Shown: positions 27,885 through 35,453 of the stretch, piece after piece
Layout of the letters: each line of letters starts with the position of its first letter
How positions within the stretch are numbered: position 1 is the stretch's first letter
NCBI GenBank assembly: GCA_031294825.1
Contig: JAUMPM010000027.1
Coordinates: forward strand, 1 to 64,000
Direction of reading: 5' to 3'
DNA length: 64,000 nt
DNA from: Collinsella sp.
GTDB lineage: Bacteria; Actinomycetota; Coriobacteriia; Coriobacteriales; Coriobacteriaceae
The notes under the pieces: model-generated
Database searches by the model: none
What the model was told of the DNA's origin: nothing
Seen by the model: only the letters and a program-made list of their open reading frames with translations
Made by a program: the position numbers and the translations under genes

Positions 27885-29000
27885 ATGGCAGACGTCGACA
27901 ACAGGAACCGTAACCGCAGGTCCAACCGAGCGGGTCAGCCCAATCCCAAGCGCGAGGCCCGTGCCAAGGCCGCCGAGCGTCACGTGGCAACTGTGTCCGA
28001 AGCGTGCGCCAAGGATATCGAGCGTTCGCTTGCCGGTGTTCGCGAGTTTGACGGTATGCCTGCCGGCTTTGTCTCGGCGATGAAGGCCAAGGTTCAGAGT
28101 GCTGTGGCCACCGAAGAACAGGTTGCCGAGGACGTCGAGGGCGCGGAGGCTGCCGAGGTCGAGGCAGCGCTCGAGCCCGTCGAGGAGCCTGCCGAGGAAA
28201 TCGCCGAAGCTGAGTCCGCGCCTGCTGAGGAGCCCGCTCCGGTTCTGCCCGAGGTCACCGTGCTCGATGCCTCCACCACGCAGGCCATCTTGGACAACGG
28301 TCGTGGCTATGCGCAGTTCTGCGACATGGCCGTGCTCGCCTTTGCCTCGTTCACCAATCCGGGCGGTGGCTATATTCAGGGTTATCTGGGCCAGGAGGCC
28401 ACGCTGTGCGCCGATTCATATCTGTACAACGTTCTCGATAAGCAGCGCAAATGGTACGGCGAGAACCGTCGCCGTAATATCAACTGCGAGCTTTACCGCA
28501 ACCGTGCGCTGGTGGTGCCCGCGGTGCGCTTCGACCGCAACCACGTGCATGCGTATGCCGACGTGATCGTGGCCGCCGCGCCCAACGCCAAGCGCGCTCG
28601 CCAGGAGTATCGCGTGGGTGACGATGCCCTGCTGGACGCCCTGCGCGATCGCATCCGCTTTGTGCTTGCCATCTGCGACGAGCTGGGTCGCGAGAAGCTC
28701 GTGCTGGGCGCTTGGGGCTGCGACAACAACGGCTTTGACGCCGAGGCCGTGGCCGAGCTCTTCCGCAAGGAGCTCGCATCGGGCGACTTTAAGGTCAAGC
28801 AGGTCTTTTTTGCCGTGCCCTCTACGCGCTGGGACGAAGATTTTGCCAAGTTCGAGCACGTGCTGGCAAACTTCCCCGAGCGCAACGAGGAGTCCTATGC
28901 CCAGGTTGCCGCTCGCGCTGCGGCTGTCCGCGCCGCCGAGCAGGCCCAGGCTGCCGCCGAGGACGATGAAGACGATGACGATTGGCGCAAGTACCTGTAA
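27885..29000 (+). CDS. Poly(ADP-ribose) glycohydrolase-like (TIGR02452) protein with altered catalytic motif
   Basis: A 371-residue protein. Residues 1-125 are charged, Ala/Glu-rich and probably unstructured; residues 130-340 match the bacterial PARG-type macrodomain (TIGR02452/DUF2263): ASFTNPGGGYIQGYLGQE, LCADSYLYNVL and LGAWGCDNNGFD. The family signature is GGG-x(6-8)-QEE; here it reads GGG(163-165)-x7-Q173-E174-A175, so the second glutamate, the catalytic one in characterised enzymes, is alanine. The protein may bind ADP-ribose without cleaving it or use another residue. The C-terminus is acidic (DDEDDDD). AAAGG site before ATG; terminator after. Confidence 0.8.
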   Translation: MADVDNRNRNRRSNRAGQPNPKREARAKAAERHVATVSEACAKDIERSLAGVREFDGMPAGFVSAMKAKVQSAVATEEQVAEDVEGAEAAEVEAALEPVEEPAEEIAEAESAPAEEPAPVLPEVTVLDASTTQAILDNGRGYAQFCDMAVLAFASFTNPGGGYIQGYLGQEATLCADSYLYNVLDKQRKWYGENRRRNINCELYRNRALVVPAVRFDRNHVHAYADVIVAAAPNAKRARQEYRVGDDALLDALRDRIRFVLAICDELGREKLVLGAWGCDNNGFDAEAVAELFRKELASGDFKVKQVFFAVPSTRWDEDFAKFEHVLANFPERNEESYAQVAARAAAVRAAEQAQAAAEDDEDDDDWRKYL

Positions 29001-29028
29001 TCGGTATGTGCTGACAGATAGGTCGATC

Positions 29029-29060
29029 CGGCGGGAGAGACTGCTCCCGCCGACTTTTTC
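29029..29060 (+). terminator. Rho-independent terminator after the PARG-like gene
   Basis: Perfect eight-base stem GGCGGGAG / CTCCCGCC (29030-29051) with loop AGACTG, then GACTTTTTC. Confidence 0.85.
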
Positions 29061-29084
29061 TTTTTACTAGAGGAAGGGCTTACG

Positions 29085-29744
29085 ATGAAAAACGTTCTAT
29101 GCTTTGGCGACAGCAATACCTACGGCTATGATCCGGCGGGCATGCGCGACGGCACCGCGGTACGCTATGCGCACGATGTGCGCTGGTGCGGCGTGGCCCA
29201 GCGCGACCTGGGCGAGGGCTGGCACGTGATTGAGGAAGGCCTCAACGGCCGCACGACGGTACGCGACGACATGTGCCATCTGGACACTAATCTCAACGGC
29301 ATCCGCGCGTTGCCGATGCTGCTCGAGGCTCATAAGCCGCTGGATGCGATCGTGATTATGCTGGGCACCAACGACTGCAAGACGGTCTTTAGCGTGGGGG
29401 CTGCCGATATCGCTGACGGTGCCATGGCGCTGATTCGCACCGTCCGCGCGTTTCCCTGGACCGAAGCCGCGCCCTGCCCGCGTATTCTGCTGATGGCGCC
29501 TATCAAGATTAAACCGCAGATCGCCGATGTGTACATGACCGACTTTGACGAGCGCTCCGTCGAGGCCTCGGAGCATTTTGCCGAATACTATGCGTATGCT
29601 GCTAAACAGTTTGGCTGCGACTTTTTGAATGCCGCTGATTTTGCCGAGCCGGGCGATATCGATTATCTGCACATGATGCCCGAAAGCCACGAGAGCCTGG
29701 GCCACGCCGTGGCAGCCAAGCTCCAAGAGATGCTCGGTGAGTAG
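29085..29744 (+). CDS. SGNH/GDSL family hydrolase (arylesterase-like)
   Basis: A 219-residue lipase/esterase-like protein without signal peptide. The SGNH blocks are in order: CFGDSNTYGYDP (serine 10), glycine in EEGLNGRT, LGTNDCK (asparagine), and the C-terminal Asp/His pair in DIDYLHMMPESH. Substrate unknown. Start follows AGAGGAAGG. Confidence 0.87.
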   Translation: MKNVLCFGDSNTYGYDPAGMRDGTAVRYAHDVRWCGVAQRDLGEGWHVIEEGLNGRTTVRDDMCHLDTNLNGIRALPMLLEAHKPLDAIVIMLGTNDCKTVFSVGAADIADGAMALIRTVRAFPWTEAAPCPRILLMAPIKIKPQIADVYMTDFDERSVEASEHFAEYYAYAAKQFGCDFLNAADFAEPGDIDYLHMMPESHESLGHAVAAKLQEMLGE

Positions 29745-29750
29745 TGCGAC

Positions 29751-29795
29751 CCCAAACCACCGCAAAGGGGGCGGGCGCCTTTGCGGTGGCTTGGG
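29751..29795. terminator. Bidirectional hairpin between the SGNH hydrolase and thiD
   Basis: Twelve-base perfect stem CCACCGCAAAGG / CCTTTGCGGTGG, extended outward by CCCAA/TTGGG after one mismatch. The two genes converge here. No T run follows on either strand, so it may end transcription only partly. Confidence 0.55.
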
Positions 29796-29804
29796 CTGCG
29801 AATC

Positions 29805-30635
29805 TTAATACTGCCACATGTGGTTGACAGGGCCGGAGCCTTTGCCCATGTTCAGGCCGGCGGCCAGAGCGCCTGTCAGGTATGCCTTGCCGGCGTTGAC
29901 GGCGTCGGCAAGATCCATGCCCTGGGCCAGCGCGCAGGCGATGGCGGACGAGAGCGTGCAGCCGGTGCCGTGCGTGTTGTCGGTCTCGATGCGCTTGTGG
30001 CGGAACCACGTGGTGAGCGGATCGCCTAGGTGGTTGCCCTCATCATCGAGTGGTGCGGGTTCGGCCAGTACATCGTTGGCCTCGTTGACAAGATGCCCGC
30101 CCTTAACGAGGGACGCGCAGCCAAAGCGGCGGGTGAGGAGCATGGCAGCATTTTGCTGCGTGCGCTCGGAGTCGACCTCATAGTCGAGCAGGGCCATGGC
30201 CTCGGGAATATTGGGCGTGATAACCGTCGCCAGTGGGAACAGGCGACGCGTGAGCGCCTCGGCGGCATCTTCGGCAATCAGCCGCGCGCCCGAGGTGGCG
30301 ACCATGACGGGGTCGACGACCACGTTCGTTGCGTTCCAGGCGCTCAAGCGGTCGGCGATGACTTCGATAATCTCGACAGAAGAAACCATGCCGATCTTGA
30401 CGGCGCTGGGGCGGATATCGTCAAAAACGGCGTCAATTTGCGCGGCTACGATATCTGGCGAGATATCCTGCACGGCGGTAACGCCCAGGGTGTTTTGCGC
30501 TGTGATGGCGGTGATGGCCGTCTCGGCATACAGGCGGTGCGCCGTGATGGTCTTGATGTCGGCCTGAATGCCGGCGCCACCGCTGGAATCGGATCCCGCG
30601 ATGGACAGGACGGCAGGTACCTTACTACGATCCAT
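29805..30635 (-). CDS. thiD: Hydroxymethylpyrimidine/phosphomethylpyrimidine kinase
   Basis: Ribokinase-fold kinase of 276 residues that phosphorylates HMP and HMP-P in thiamine synthesis. N-terminal SIAGSDSSGGAGIQADIKT, VVDPVMVATSGARL, LVKGGH and the anion hole DNTHGTGCTLSSAIA are all family motifs. It lies after thiC on the same strand, 182 bases apart, with its own AAGGGAG site. A TATAAT on the minus strand at 30682-30687 may give it a separate promoter. Confidence 0.94.
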   Translation of the reverse strand: MDRSKVPAVLSIAGSDSSGGAGIQADIKTITAHRLYAETAITAITAQNTLGVTAVQDISPDIVAAQIDAVFDDIRPSAVKIGMVSSVEIIEVIADRLSAWNATNVVVDPVMVATSGARLIAEDAAEALTRRLFPLATVITPNIPEAMALLDYEVDSERTQQNAAMLLTRRFGCASLVKGGHLVNEANDVLAEPAPLDDEGNHLGDPLTTWFRHKRIETDNTHGTGCTLSSAIACALAQGMDLADAVNAGKAYLTGALAAGLNMGKGSGPVNHMWQY

Positions 30636-30681
30636 GTTCGCTCCCTTGTTCGGTCGGAATCAAATGGGTCTTTAAGCCAGC

Positions 30682-30727
30682 ATTATAAAGATGCCCGGGC
30701 CGACTCTATGCCGAACCCGGGCGGGCG
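30682..30727 (-). other. Hairpin and possible -10 box between thiC and thiD
   Basis: On the minus strand a GCCCGGG / CCCGGGC stem (within 30693-30724) is followed by ATCTTTATAATG. The hairpin could end thiC transcripts and the TATAAT (plus 30682-30687) could start thiD ones; a good -35 box was not found. Confidence 0.35.
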
Positions 30728-30817
30728 ATGCAATCTCTACGCAAGTGTAAGTAAATGTTCACAAGTCAACAATTGACAGGCACCAGCTCGCCGCCAGAAG
30801 CGGCCGCGGCGACAGGG

Positions 30818-32152
30818 TTAGTCCTCCATGCCGAGGTCGATCGTGGTGCCCTCGAAGATCTTGTTGACGGTGCGGACGGCGCACATCTTGCCACACATGG
30901 TGCAAGTGCCCTCGGTGGCGGCGGGGGACTCCTCGTAGCGCTTCTTGCCCGTAACCGGGTCGAGCGCGCACTTCCACATGGCGTCCCAGTCGAGCTTGCG
31001 GCGTGCCTGGCCCATCTTGTCGTCCATGTCGCGGGCGTGGGGCACCTTTTTGGCGATGTCGGCGGCGTGTGCGGCAATCTTGGTGGCCATGAGGCCGTCG
31101 AGCACGTCCTGGGCGTTGGGCAGGCACAAGTGCTCGGCCGGCGTCACGTAGCACAGGAAGTCGGCGCCGGAGCTGGCGGAGATAGCGCCGCCGATGGCAG
31201 CGGTGATGTGGTCGTAGCCCACGCCGATATCGGTCACCAGCGGCCCGAGCACATAGAACGGGGCGTTGTGGCACAGGCGCTTCTGCAGTTTCATGTTGGC
31301 GGCGATCTCGTCGAGCGCCATGTGGCCCGGACCCTCGACCATAACCTGGACGCCGGCGGCCCATGCGCGCTTGCACAGCTTGCCCAGCTCGATCATCTCG
31401 GCGGTCTCGGTGGCGTCGTTGGAGTCGTAGAGGCAGCCCGGGCGACAGGAGTCGCCGAGCGAAATCGTCACGTCGTACTCGTGGCAGATTTCGAGCAGCT
31501 CGTCGTAGAACTCATAGAACGGGTTCTCGTTACCGGTGACCTCCATCCAGCCAAACAGCAGCGAGCCGCCGCGGCTCACGATGTTCATGAGGCGGCCGGT
31601 CTCCTTAAAGGTCTTTGTGACCGACTTGTTGATGCCGCAGTGGATGGTCATAAAGTCCACGCCGTCCTCGGCGTGCGCGCGCACGACCTCGAACAGGTCG
31701 TCCTTGGTAAGCTTGACCAGCGGCTTTTCCATGTAGCCGATGGCGTCGTACATGGGGACGGTACCTACCATGAGCGGCGTCTCGTCGATGAGCTGCTGGC
31801 GGAACTGGCGCGTCTTGCCCGAGTTGGAGAGGTCCATGATGGCGTCGGCGCCAAAGTCCTCGGCGATCTTGACCTTCTTCCATTCCTCGGCGGCATCGGC
31901 CTTGTCGCCCGAGATGCCCAAGTTCACGTTGACCTTGGTGGACAGGCCCTCACCGACGCCAAAGGCGCGCATGCCTTTTTTGATGTGCACGATGTTGGCA
32001 GGTATGGCGATGCGGCCGTCGGCCACGCGCTCGCGGATGTACTCGGGGTCGCGATGCTCGCGCTCGGCGACCTCCTTCATCTGCGGTGTGATCTGCCCGG
32101 CGCGGGCGAAGTCGATTTGCGTGACGAGCTTGGGCTCGGTCTGTGTGCTCAT
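30818..32152 (-). CDS. thiC: Phosphomethylpyrimidine synthase ThiC
   Basis: Radical-SAM enzyme (444 residues, the short form) converting AIR to HMP-P. Central motifs SGDSCRPGCLYDSND, VMVEGPGHMALDEI and the C-terminal cysteine cluster CTMCGKMC that holds the 4Fe-4S cluster are visible. I chose the ATG at 32152, eight bases after the AAGGGAG site that forms the 3' end of a TPP riboswitch; an ATG 24 bases upstream lies inside the riboswitch. Confidence 0.96.
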   Translation of the reverse strand: MSTQTEPKLVTQIDFARAGQITPQMKEVAEREHRDPEYIRERVADGRIAIPANIVHIKKGMRAFGVGEGLSTKVNVNLGISGDKADAAEEWKKVKIAEDFGADAIMDLSNSGKTRQFRQQLIDETPLMVGTVPMYDAIGYMEKPLVKLTKDDLFEVVRAHAEDGVDFMTIHCGINKSVTKTFKETGRLMNIVSRGGSLLFGWMEVTGNENPFYEFYDELLEICHEYDVTISLGDSCRPGCLYDSNDATETAEMIELGKLCKRAWAAGVQVMVEGPGHMALDEIAANMKLQKRLCHNAPFYVLGPLVTDIGVGYDHITAAIGGAISASSGADFLCYVTPAEHLCLPNAQDVLDGLMATKIAAHAADIAKKVPHARDMDDKMGQARRKLDWDAMWKCALDPVTGKKRYEESPAATEGTCTMCGKMCAVRTVNKIFEGTTIDLGMED

Positions 32153-32159
32153 TGGCACG

Positions 32160-32255
32160 GCTCCCTTCGTTGGCATTACCCATATCAGGTTTGCGGGTCA
32201 GGGCGGGCGCGCCCAATCTCAGCCTGCCGTCTTGTCCTGCAAGCCCCCCGTTTAT
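32160..32255 (-). promoter_or_regulatory. TPP riboswitch (THI element) before thiC
   Basis: On the minus strand the conserved THI-box blocks occur in order: GGGGGGC, GGCTGAGA, an exchangeable GC-rich helix, CCTGACCC, AACCTGATATGGGTAATGCC and AACGAAGGGAG. The last block is both the 3' closing strand of the aptamer and the thiC ribosome-binding site, so control is probably at translation: TPP binding would hide the site. Confidence 0.95.
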
Positions 32256-32268
32256 GTAATGGGCTCAA

Positions 32269-32274
32269 GTATAG
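32269..32274 (-). promoter_or_regulatory. -10 box for thiC
   Basis: Minus-strand TATACT, which would start transcription near 32262, just before the riboswitch. The -35 region is weak. Confidence 0.5.
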
Positions 32275-32323
32275 CTCGAATGGGTACGATTGGCCTAACG
32301 AGCGTGCCTGTGAGGAGGCGAAC

Positions 32324-32845
32324 ATGGAAGACAAGCATCTATATCGAGAGACGCAATGGGATGTATCGGCCGAGGAAAGCCGTGCGCACCATGGCCTTGT
32401 CGCGATCGGTTTTGCGGTGCTTGCCGTGCTGGTGATTGCCTTTTGTATCTGGACGTTTGGTGGTCGCGGCGGCGCTGCATGGGAGTTCGAGGCTGATGAT
32501 AGCCTACCGATTATGACGGTGAGGAGTACTGGCGGTAATGCCAATACGCTCGCCGTTCCGGGCGATTATTGGTACCCGTGCGATGAGTTTGTGCAGTTGC
32601 AGCTGAGTGGTGGGTCTATTCCTGGTGAGGAAATCGAACGCGTGACGTATGATGCGACGTTCAAAACGTTGACGGTGAAGCTCAAAGATCAAGGGGATGT
32701 GCCCACGACGATGGATATCGCGCTGACGGAATGGCGCCTGGAGCCCCCGTCGGGTGTTGCGGTGTCCGAGGTCGAGCACGTCAAGATTGTCTATCAGGAC
32801 GGTTCGACAAACGGGATTGCAAAGGCCGACGGTCTAGCAGAATAG
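32324..32845 (+). CDS. Membrane-anchored hypothetical protein
   Basis: A 173-residue protein not recognised. A hydrophilic N-terminus (about 24 residues) is followed by one hydrophobic segment (about 25-45, LVAIGFAVLAVLVIAFCIW) and an extracytoplasmic domain of about 125 residues with predicted beta strands. ATG at 32324 has GAGGAGG at 5 bases. It is divergent from thiC across about 170 bases, but nothing in the protein suggests thiamine. Confidence 0.75.
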   Translation: MEDKHLYRETQWDVSAEESRAHHGLVAIGFAVLAVLVIAFCIWTFGGRGGAAWEFEADDSLPIMTVRSTGGNANTLAVPGDYWYPCDEFVQLQLSGGSIPGEEIERVTYDATFKTLTVKLKDQGDVPTTMDIALTEWRLEPPSGVAVSEVEHVKIVYQDGSTNGIAKADGLAE

Positions 32846-32872
32846 GTGTCGAGCCTAGCAGCCAATTCATAA

Positions 32873-32939
32873 AAGTTGCGGTGGAATAGTTCCTGATTGT
32901 GCGAAAAAGGCTCAAATAGGAATTATTCCACCGCAAGTT
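32873..32939. repeat. Palindromic repeat, family A, copy 1
   Basis: Arms 32873-32893 and 32919-32939 (19 of 21 match), core TTGCGGTGGAATA, 25-base centre. Located between two convergent genes. Confidence 0.85.
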
Positions 32940-32979
32940 ATATAGAGAAGGCTGAGCGGGTCAGTGTTGGGTGCCGGCT

Positions 32980-33789
32980 CTAGAGCATCTGTTCGTTGAT
33001 GAACATGAGGGTGCCTAGGTATGAGAGCTCGGGGACGTGGCGATAGCCGATGTTGAATGCGGTAAGTTCGCTTGCATCCTCGAGCTTGTTTTCTGCCATC
33101 CACCGCACCATGGAGCCGCGCGCCTTTTTGCTGGCGGTCGACCGTTGGATGGGCTTCCCGTTGCGGATACCCTCGCCAAAGAGGCACGTGACGGCTGTGG
33201 CGTCGCCCGCGAGGTGGGGCAGAACGGCTTTGGCATACTCTACGCTGGCGAGGTTGACGATCGTGGTGTTTGAACCTGCCGGGGCGATAGCCCGCGCGAG
33301 CTTATCGCTCCAAAATGCGTAGAGGTCTCGGGCACCGTCGACGACAAGCTTCGCGCCCATCTCCAGCCGATACGGTTCGACGGCATGAAAGGGACGAACG
33401 CACCCGTAGAGGCCGGAGAGGATCCACAGATGGTCTTGCAGCCATGCGAGCTGCGCGGAATCCATCACCTCGGGTGCCATGCTCTGGTATTGAATGCCGT
33501 GATAGGACATGGCGGCAGGGGAGAGGTGACGGGCGAGTGCGGGATTGTCGAGATCGCCGCTTTTCAGGATGGGCCCGAACTCATGCAGGGTGTTGAGGCA
33601 AGGTCCCAGCAGTTTGTCACTCACGTTCCACAGCGCCTGCAGGCCGCCGCTGCCTTCATTCCGCTCGATATCTAGCAGTGCGCGGTGGAGGCGAGCCGTC
33701 TCGCGCACAAAGGGTGGGATGCCCAGGACTTCAAAAGCATCTTGGGCCGCGCGCATCTGCTTGGCGGGCGAAATGATGACCTGCAGCAT
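32980..33789 (-). CDS. yaaA: Peroxide stress protein YaaA (DUF328)
   Basis: A 269-residue YaaA-family protein, which in E. coli lowers free iron under peroxide stress. MLQVIISPAKQM at the N-terminus, LSGLYGCVRPFHAVEPYRLEMG and the C-terminal IKKARGxMVRWM-type block (SKKARGSMVRWMAENK) are family features. The ATG at 33789 follows GAGGAGAG. A family-A palindrome lies in its 5' untranslated region. Confidence 0.92.
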   Translation of the reverse strand: MLQVIISPAKQMRAAQDAFEVLGIPPFVRETARLHRALLDIERNEGSGGLQALWNVSDKLLGPCLNTLHEFGPILKSGDLDNPALARHLSPAAMSYHGIQYQSMAPEVMDSAQLAWLQDHLWILSGLYGCVRPFHAVEPYRLEMGAKLVVDGARDLYAFWSDKLARAIAPAGSNTTIVNLASVEYAKAVLPHLAGDATAVTCLFGEGIRNGKPIQRSTASKKARGSMVRWMAENKLEDASELTAFNIGYRHVPELSYLGTLMFINEQML

Positions 33790-33809
33790 GGGCTCTCCTC
33801 TGCCAAAAA

Positions 33810-33876
33810 AGTTGCGGTGGAATACGGTCTGTTTTGGCTGTTTATGGGCCAGTTTAGTCCGTATTTCACCGCAACT
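33810..33876. repeat. Palindromic repeat, family A, copy 2
   Basis: Arms 33810-33827 and 33859-33876 match at 17 of 18 positions, beginning AGTTGCGGTG; centre 31 bases. It sits between the aminopeptidase 3' end and yaaA start, so it would be transcribed into the yaaA leader. Confidence 0.88.
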
Positions 33877-33889
33877 GATGAAGGGTTGG

Positions 33890-35287
33890 TTAGGCTCGCT
33901 CGATGAAGGCCTTGTAACCGCGATATGCCTCGTAGATGTCGGCCTTGTTGGCGACCTCCCACAGGGCGTGCATGGACAGGACGGCAACGCCGGAGTCGAT
34001 GACGTTCATGCCGTACTTGGCCATGATGTAGGCGATGGTGCCGCCGCCACCAGCGTTGACGCGGCCGAGCTCGCAGGTCTGGAAGTCCACGCCGGCCTCG
34101 TCCATGATGTCGCGGACGAGGGCCACATACTCGGCGTCGGCGTCGTTAGAGCCGCCCTTGCCGCGGCTGCCCGTGTACTTGTTAAAGCACAGGCCGCGAC
34201 CCATGAAGGCGGCGTTCTTGGTCTCGAACTTGCCGGCATAGCCCGGGTCGAAGCCGGCGGACACGTCGGAGGAGAGCATACGGCTGCGGGCGAGCGCGCG
34301 GCGCAGAGCCAGCGGGCTGTCCTCGCCGGCGAGCATCATGATCTCGGCGACGGTGTTCTCGAAGAAGCGACTCGTCATGCCGGTGGCACCCACGGAACCG
34401 ATCTCCTCCTTGTCGACGATGAGCGTGATGCTCGTGCGCTCCACGTTGGTGACGTTGATCTGGGCGAGCATGGAGGGGTAGGCACAGACGCGGTCGTCAT
34501 GGCCATAGCCCAGAATCATGGAGCGGTCGAGGCCCATGTCGCGGGCGGGGCCGGCGGGCACGACCTCGATCTCGGCGGAGATGAAGTCCTCCTCCTCGAC
34601 GTCGTACTGCTCCTTGAGGATATCCAGGAACATCTGCTTGACGGGCTCCTTGGGGGCGTCCTTGTCGTCCTCATCGAACTTGACGGGACGGCCGCCCACG
34701 ATCACGTCGAGGATCTCGGCGTCGACGGCGTCTTTGGCAGGCTTAGACATCTGCTCGCTCGAGAGATGGATCAGCAGGTCGGAGATGGTAAAGACAGGAT
34801 CGTCCGCCTTGTCGCCGATATTGATGTCGACGGTGGTACCGTCCTTTTTGCAGATGACGCCCACGAGTGCGAGCGGGGAGGCTACCCAGTGGTAGCTCTT
34901 GACGCCGCCGTAGTAGTGCGTGTCGAGATAAGCCATGTCGCCGGCCTCGAAGGCGGGGTTCTGCTTAAGGTCCAGGCGCGGCGAGTCCACGTGCGCGCCC
35001 AGGATGTTAAAGCCCTGCTCGAGCGGGGCGGTGCCCAGATTGACGAGCATAAGGTCCTTGCCGTGGTTAGCGGCATACACCTTGTCGCCTGCCTTAAGCT
35101 CGCGGCCTGCGGCGATTACGGTCTCCAGGTCGACGTATCCCGCCTCCTCGGCCATCTTGATGCCGGCCTTGACGCACAGGCGCTCGGTCTTGTTCTCACT
35201 CAAAAACTGCTTATAGCCGCGGCAAAGCTCCTCGAGCTCCTCGATTTGCTGCGGCGTGTACTTTTTCCATGCGCAGGGACGCTCCAT
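33890..35287 (-). CDS. M18 family aminopeptidase
   Basis: Zinc aminopeptidase of 465 residues, close to the usual M18 length. Metal-ligand motifs appear in order: LGAHVDSPRLDLK (His/Asp), VDKEEIGSVGATG (catalytic Glu pair), GYGHDDRVCAYP and the C-terminal GVAVLSMHALWEVANK (His ligand). It would cleave N-terminal residues from cytosolic peptides. ATG at 35287 follows AAAGGAG at 8 bases on the minus strand. Confidence 0.93.
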   Translation of the reverse strand: MERPCAWKKYTPQQIEELEELCRGYKQFLSENKTERLCVKAGIKMAEEAGYVDLETVIAAGRELKAGDKVYAANHGKDLMLVNLGTAPLEQGFNILGAHVDSPRLDLKQNPAFEAGDMAYLDTHYYGGVKSYHWVASPLALVGVICKKDGTTVDINIGDKADDPVFTISDLLIHLSSEQMSKPAKDAVDAEILDVIVGGRPVKFDEDDKDAPKEPVKQMFLDILKEQYDVEEEDFISAEIEVVPAGPARDMGLDRSMILGYGHDDRVCAYPSMLAQINVTNVERTSITLIVDKEEIGSVGATGMTSRFFENTVAEIMMLAGEDSPLALRRALARSRMLSSDVSAGFDPGYAGKFETKNAAFMGRGLCFNKYTGSRGKGGSNDADAEYVALVRDIMDEAGVDFQTCELGRVNAGGGGTIAYIMAKYGMNVIDSGVAVLSMHALWEVANKADIYEAYRGYKAFIERA

Positions 35288-35453
35288 GACGCAGGCTCCT
35301 TTCGGATCGATCGTGCTGGTTGATGTACCGTGAGCCATCGTATCACGCGCGGGCTCACGGTGGCGGGGGAGCTTGATGTGAGGTGGCCGCGGGGCGGGGA
35401 GCGTGTAAACTGGAGTGAGCAAACCGTGCCCAGCCCAAAGCGAGGTATTCAAT

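Noticed and set aside
30755..32845. A 2-kb open frame on the plus strand opposite thiC
   Set aside because: It is the antisense of thiC running on into the small membrane-protein gene; high GC leaves long open antisense frames. Only its last part (from 32324) has a ribosome-binding site and sensible composition.
33545..35323. A 592-codon plus-strand frame opposite the M18 aminopeptidase
   Set aside because: Antisense of a well-supported gene, with His/Val/Gly-rich nonsense composition and no start signal.
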